Source: Bacillota bacterium (lineage in GTDB: Bacteria; Bacillota; Clostridia; Lachnospirales; Lachnospiraceae). From it: a stretch of DNA of 52,584 bases. Below are positions 52,475-52,584 of this stretch, piece after piece. Below the pieces are notes generated by a model that did not search any database, was not told where the DNA came from, and worked only from the letters and a program-made list of their open reading frames with translations. Where the stretch lies: positions 1-52,584 of the forward strand of contig JAEZUM010000027.1 in NCBI GenBank assembly GCA_023421075.1. The letters are read 5' to 3'. Positions within the stretch are counted from its first letter, which is position 1; each line of letters opens with the position of its first letter. Both the position numbers and the translations under genes were made by a program.

Positions 52475-52584
52475 ATGTTCGGGCTTTATTTTGGTCATTA
52501 CTTGGTGGATAAGAATAAGATATCTCAATCACAATTTTACAACTTAATGCAACAGCATCACAAAACAAGAGCGAAACTCGGGCT
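52475..52584 (+). CDS. Chemotaxis-associated CheX-like protein (5' end)
   Basis: The first 36 codons begin MFGLYFGHYLVDKNKISQSQ and the gene runs past the right edge. AAGGGG is about 7 bases before the ATG. This opening is, from memory, typical of Lachnospiraceae proteins with a short N-terminal module followed by a CheX-like phosphatase domain. The C-terminal part would decide it. Calling it CheX-like is tentative. Confidence 0.5.
   Translation, partial: MFGLYFGHYLVDKNKISQSQFYNLMQQHHKTRAKLG

Noticed and set aside
1..52584. tRNA, rRNA, prophage or insertion-sequence content
   Set aside because: No CCA-ended cloverleaf, rRNA-like block, integrase, transposase or phage structural gene was seen anywhere in the window.

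Overview
The window is a stretch of a low-GC, endospore-forming Firmicutes chromosome, most likely a member of the Lachnospiraceae (Clostridium cluster XIVa). Evidence for this is the complete spoIIIA sporulation operon, strong AGGAGG ribosome-binding sites, a T-box leader on pheST, a Clostridia-type pyrK/pyrD pair, an ammonium transporter fused to P-II, and many small conserved families typical of that group. It reads as ordinary chromosome with accessory patches. No prophage, insertion sequence, CRISPR array, rRNA or tRNA gene was seen.

Layout. 1-5.0 kb (minus): spoIIIAA to spoIIIAG plus the first codons of spoIIIAH, with a palindromic repeat inserted between spoIIIAB and spoIIIAC. 5.3-9.4 kb: a mixed block (aroE on plus; a GIY-YIG-like protein, a DUF1697 protein, tag and a Cys-rich unknown on minus) that separates spoIIIA from efp, its usual neighbour. 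9.7-13.2 kb (minus): yqeG, aroK, aroQ, an M24 peptidase and efp. 13.3-16.8 kb: a repeat protein, a MoxR-type AAA ATPase and a metallopeptidase/VWA protein. 17-20.7 kb: a cytosolic GH5 enzyme, MscL with a zinc ribbon, a CgeB-like glycosyltransferase and a GNAT acetyltransferase. 21-25 kb: pheST under a T-box. 25.2-28.5 kb (plus): a HAD phosphatase, an FAD oxidoreductase and a CPBP protease. 28.5-35.1 kb (minus): an AAC(3)-like acetyltransferase, amt-P-II with a long structured leader, queA and an ABC-F ATPase with an attenuator leader.

35.3-40.2 kb (minus) is a sugar-catabolic cluster: an AraC regulator, two TIM-barrel isomerases and two Gfo/Idh/MocA oxidoreductases. 40.4-47.1 kb holds pyrimidine biosynthesis in two units: pyrK-pyrD-pyrE followed by an unlisted 50-residue membrane protein, and pyrC-pyrF. 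yjbQ and a cyclophilin lie between them. 47.2-52.1 kb (minus): a degenerate Nudix protein, two ATPases and argS. The window ends inside a plus-strand gene whose start resembles CheX-associated chemotaxis proteins.

The most unusual signal is in the amt-P-II leader (31.2-31.6 kb). Just downstream of a good promoter, a hairpin unit recurs four times. Each unit can fold either as a short GAC-N6-GTC hexaloop hairpin, with A or G at loop position 1 and G at position 4, or as a longer hairpin that consumes the same GTC. The helix-preserving base changes suggest an RNA switch, perhaps read by an ANTAR-type antiterminator. Other points of interest are the ABC-F leader peptide with attenuator, two copies of a dispersed palindromic element, paired near-identical terminators around an unknown gene, and the MoxR/VWA/repeat-protein triad.
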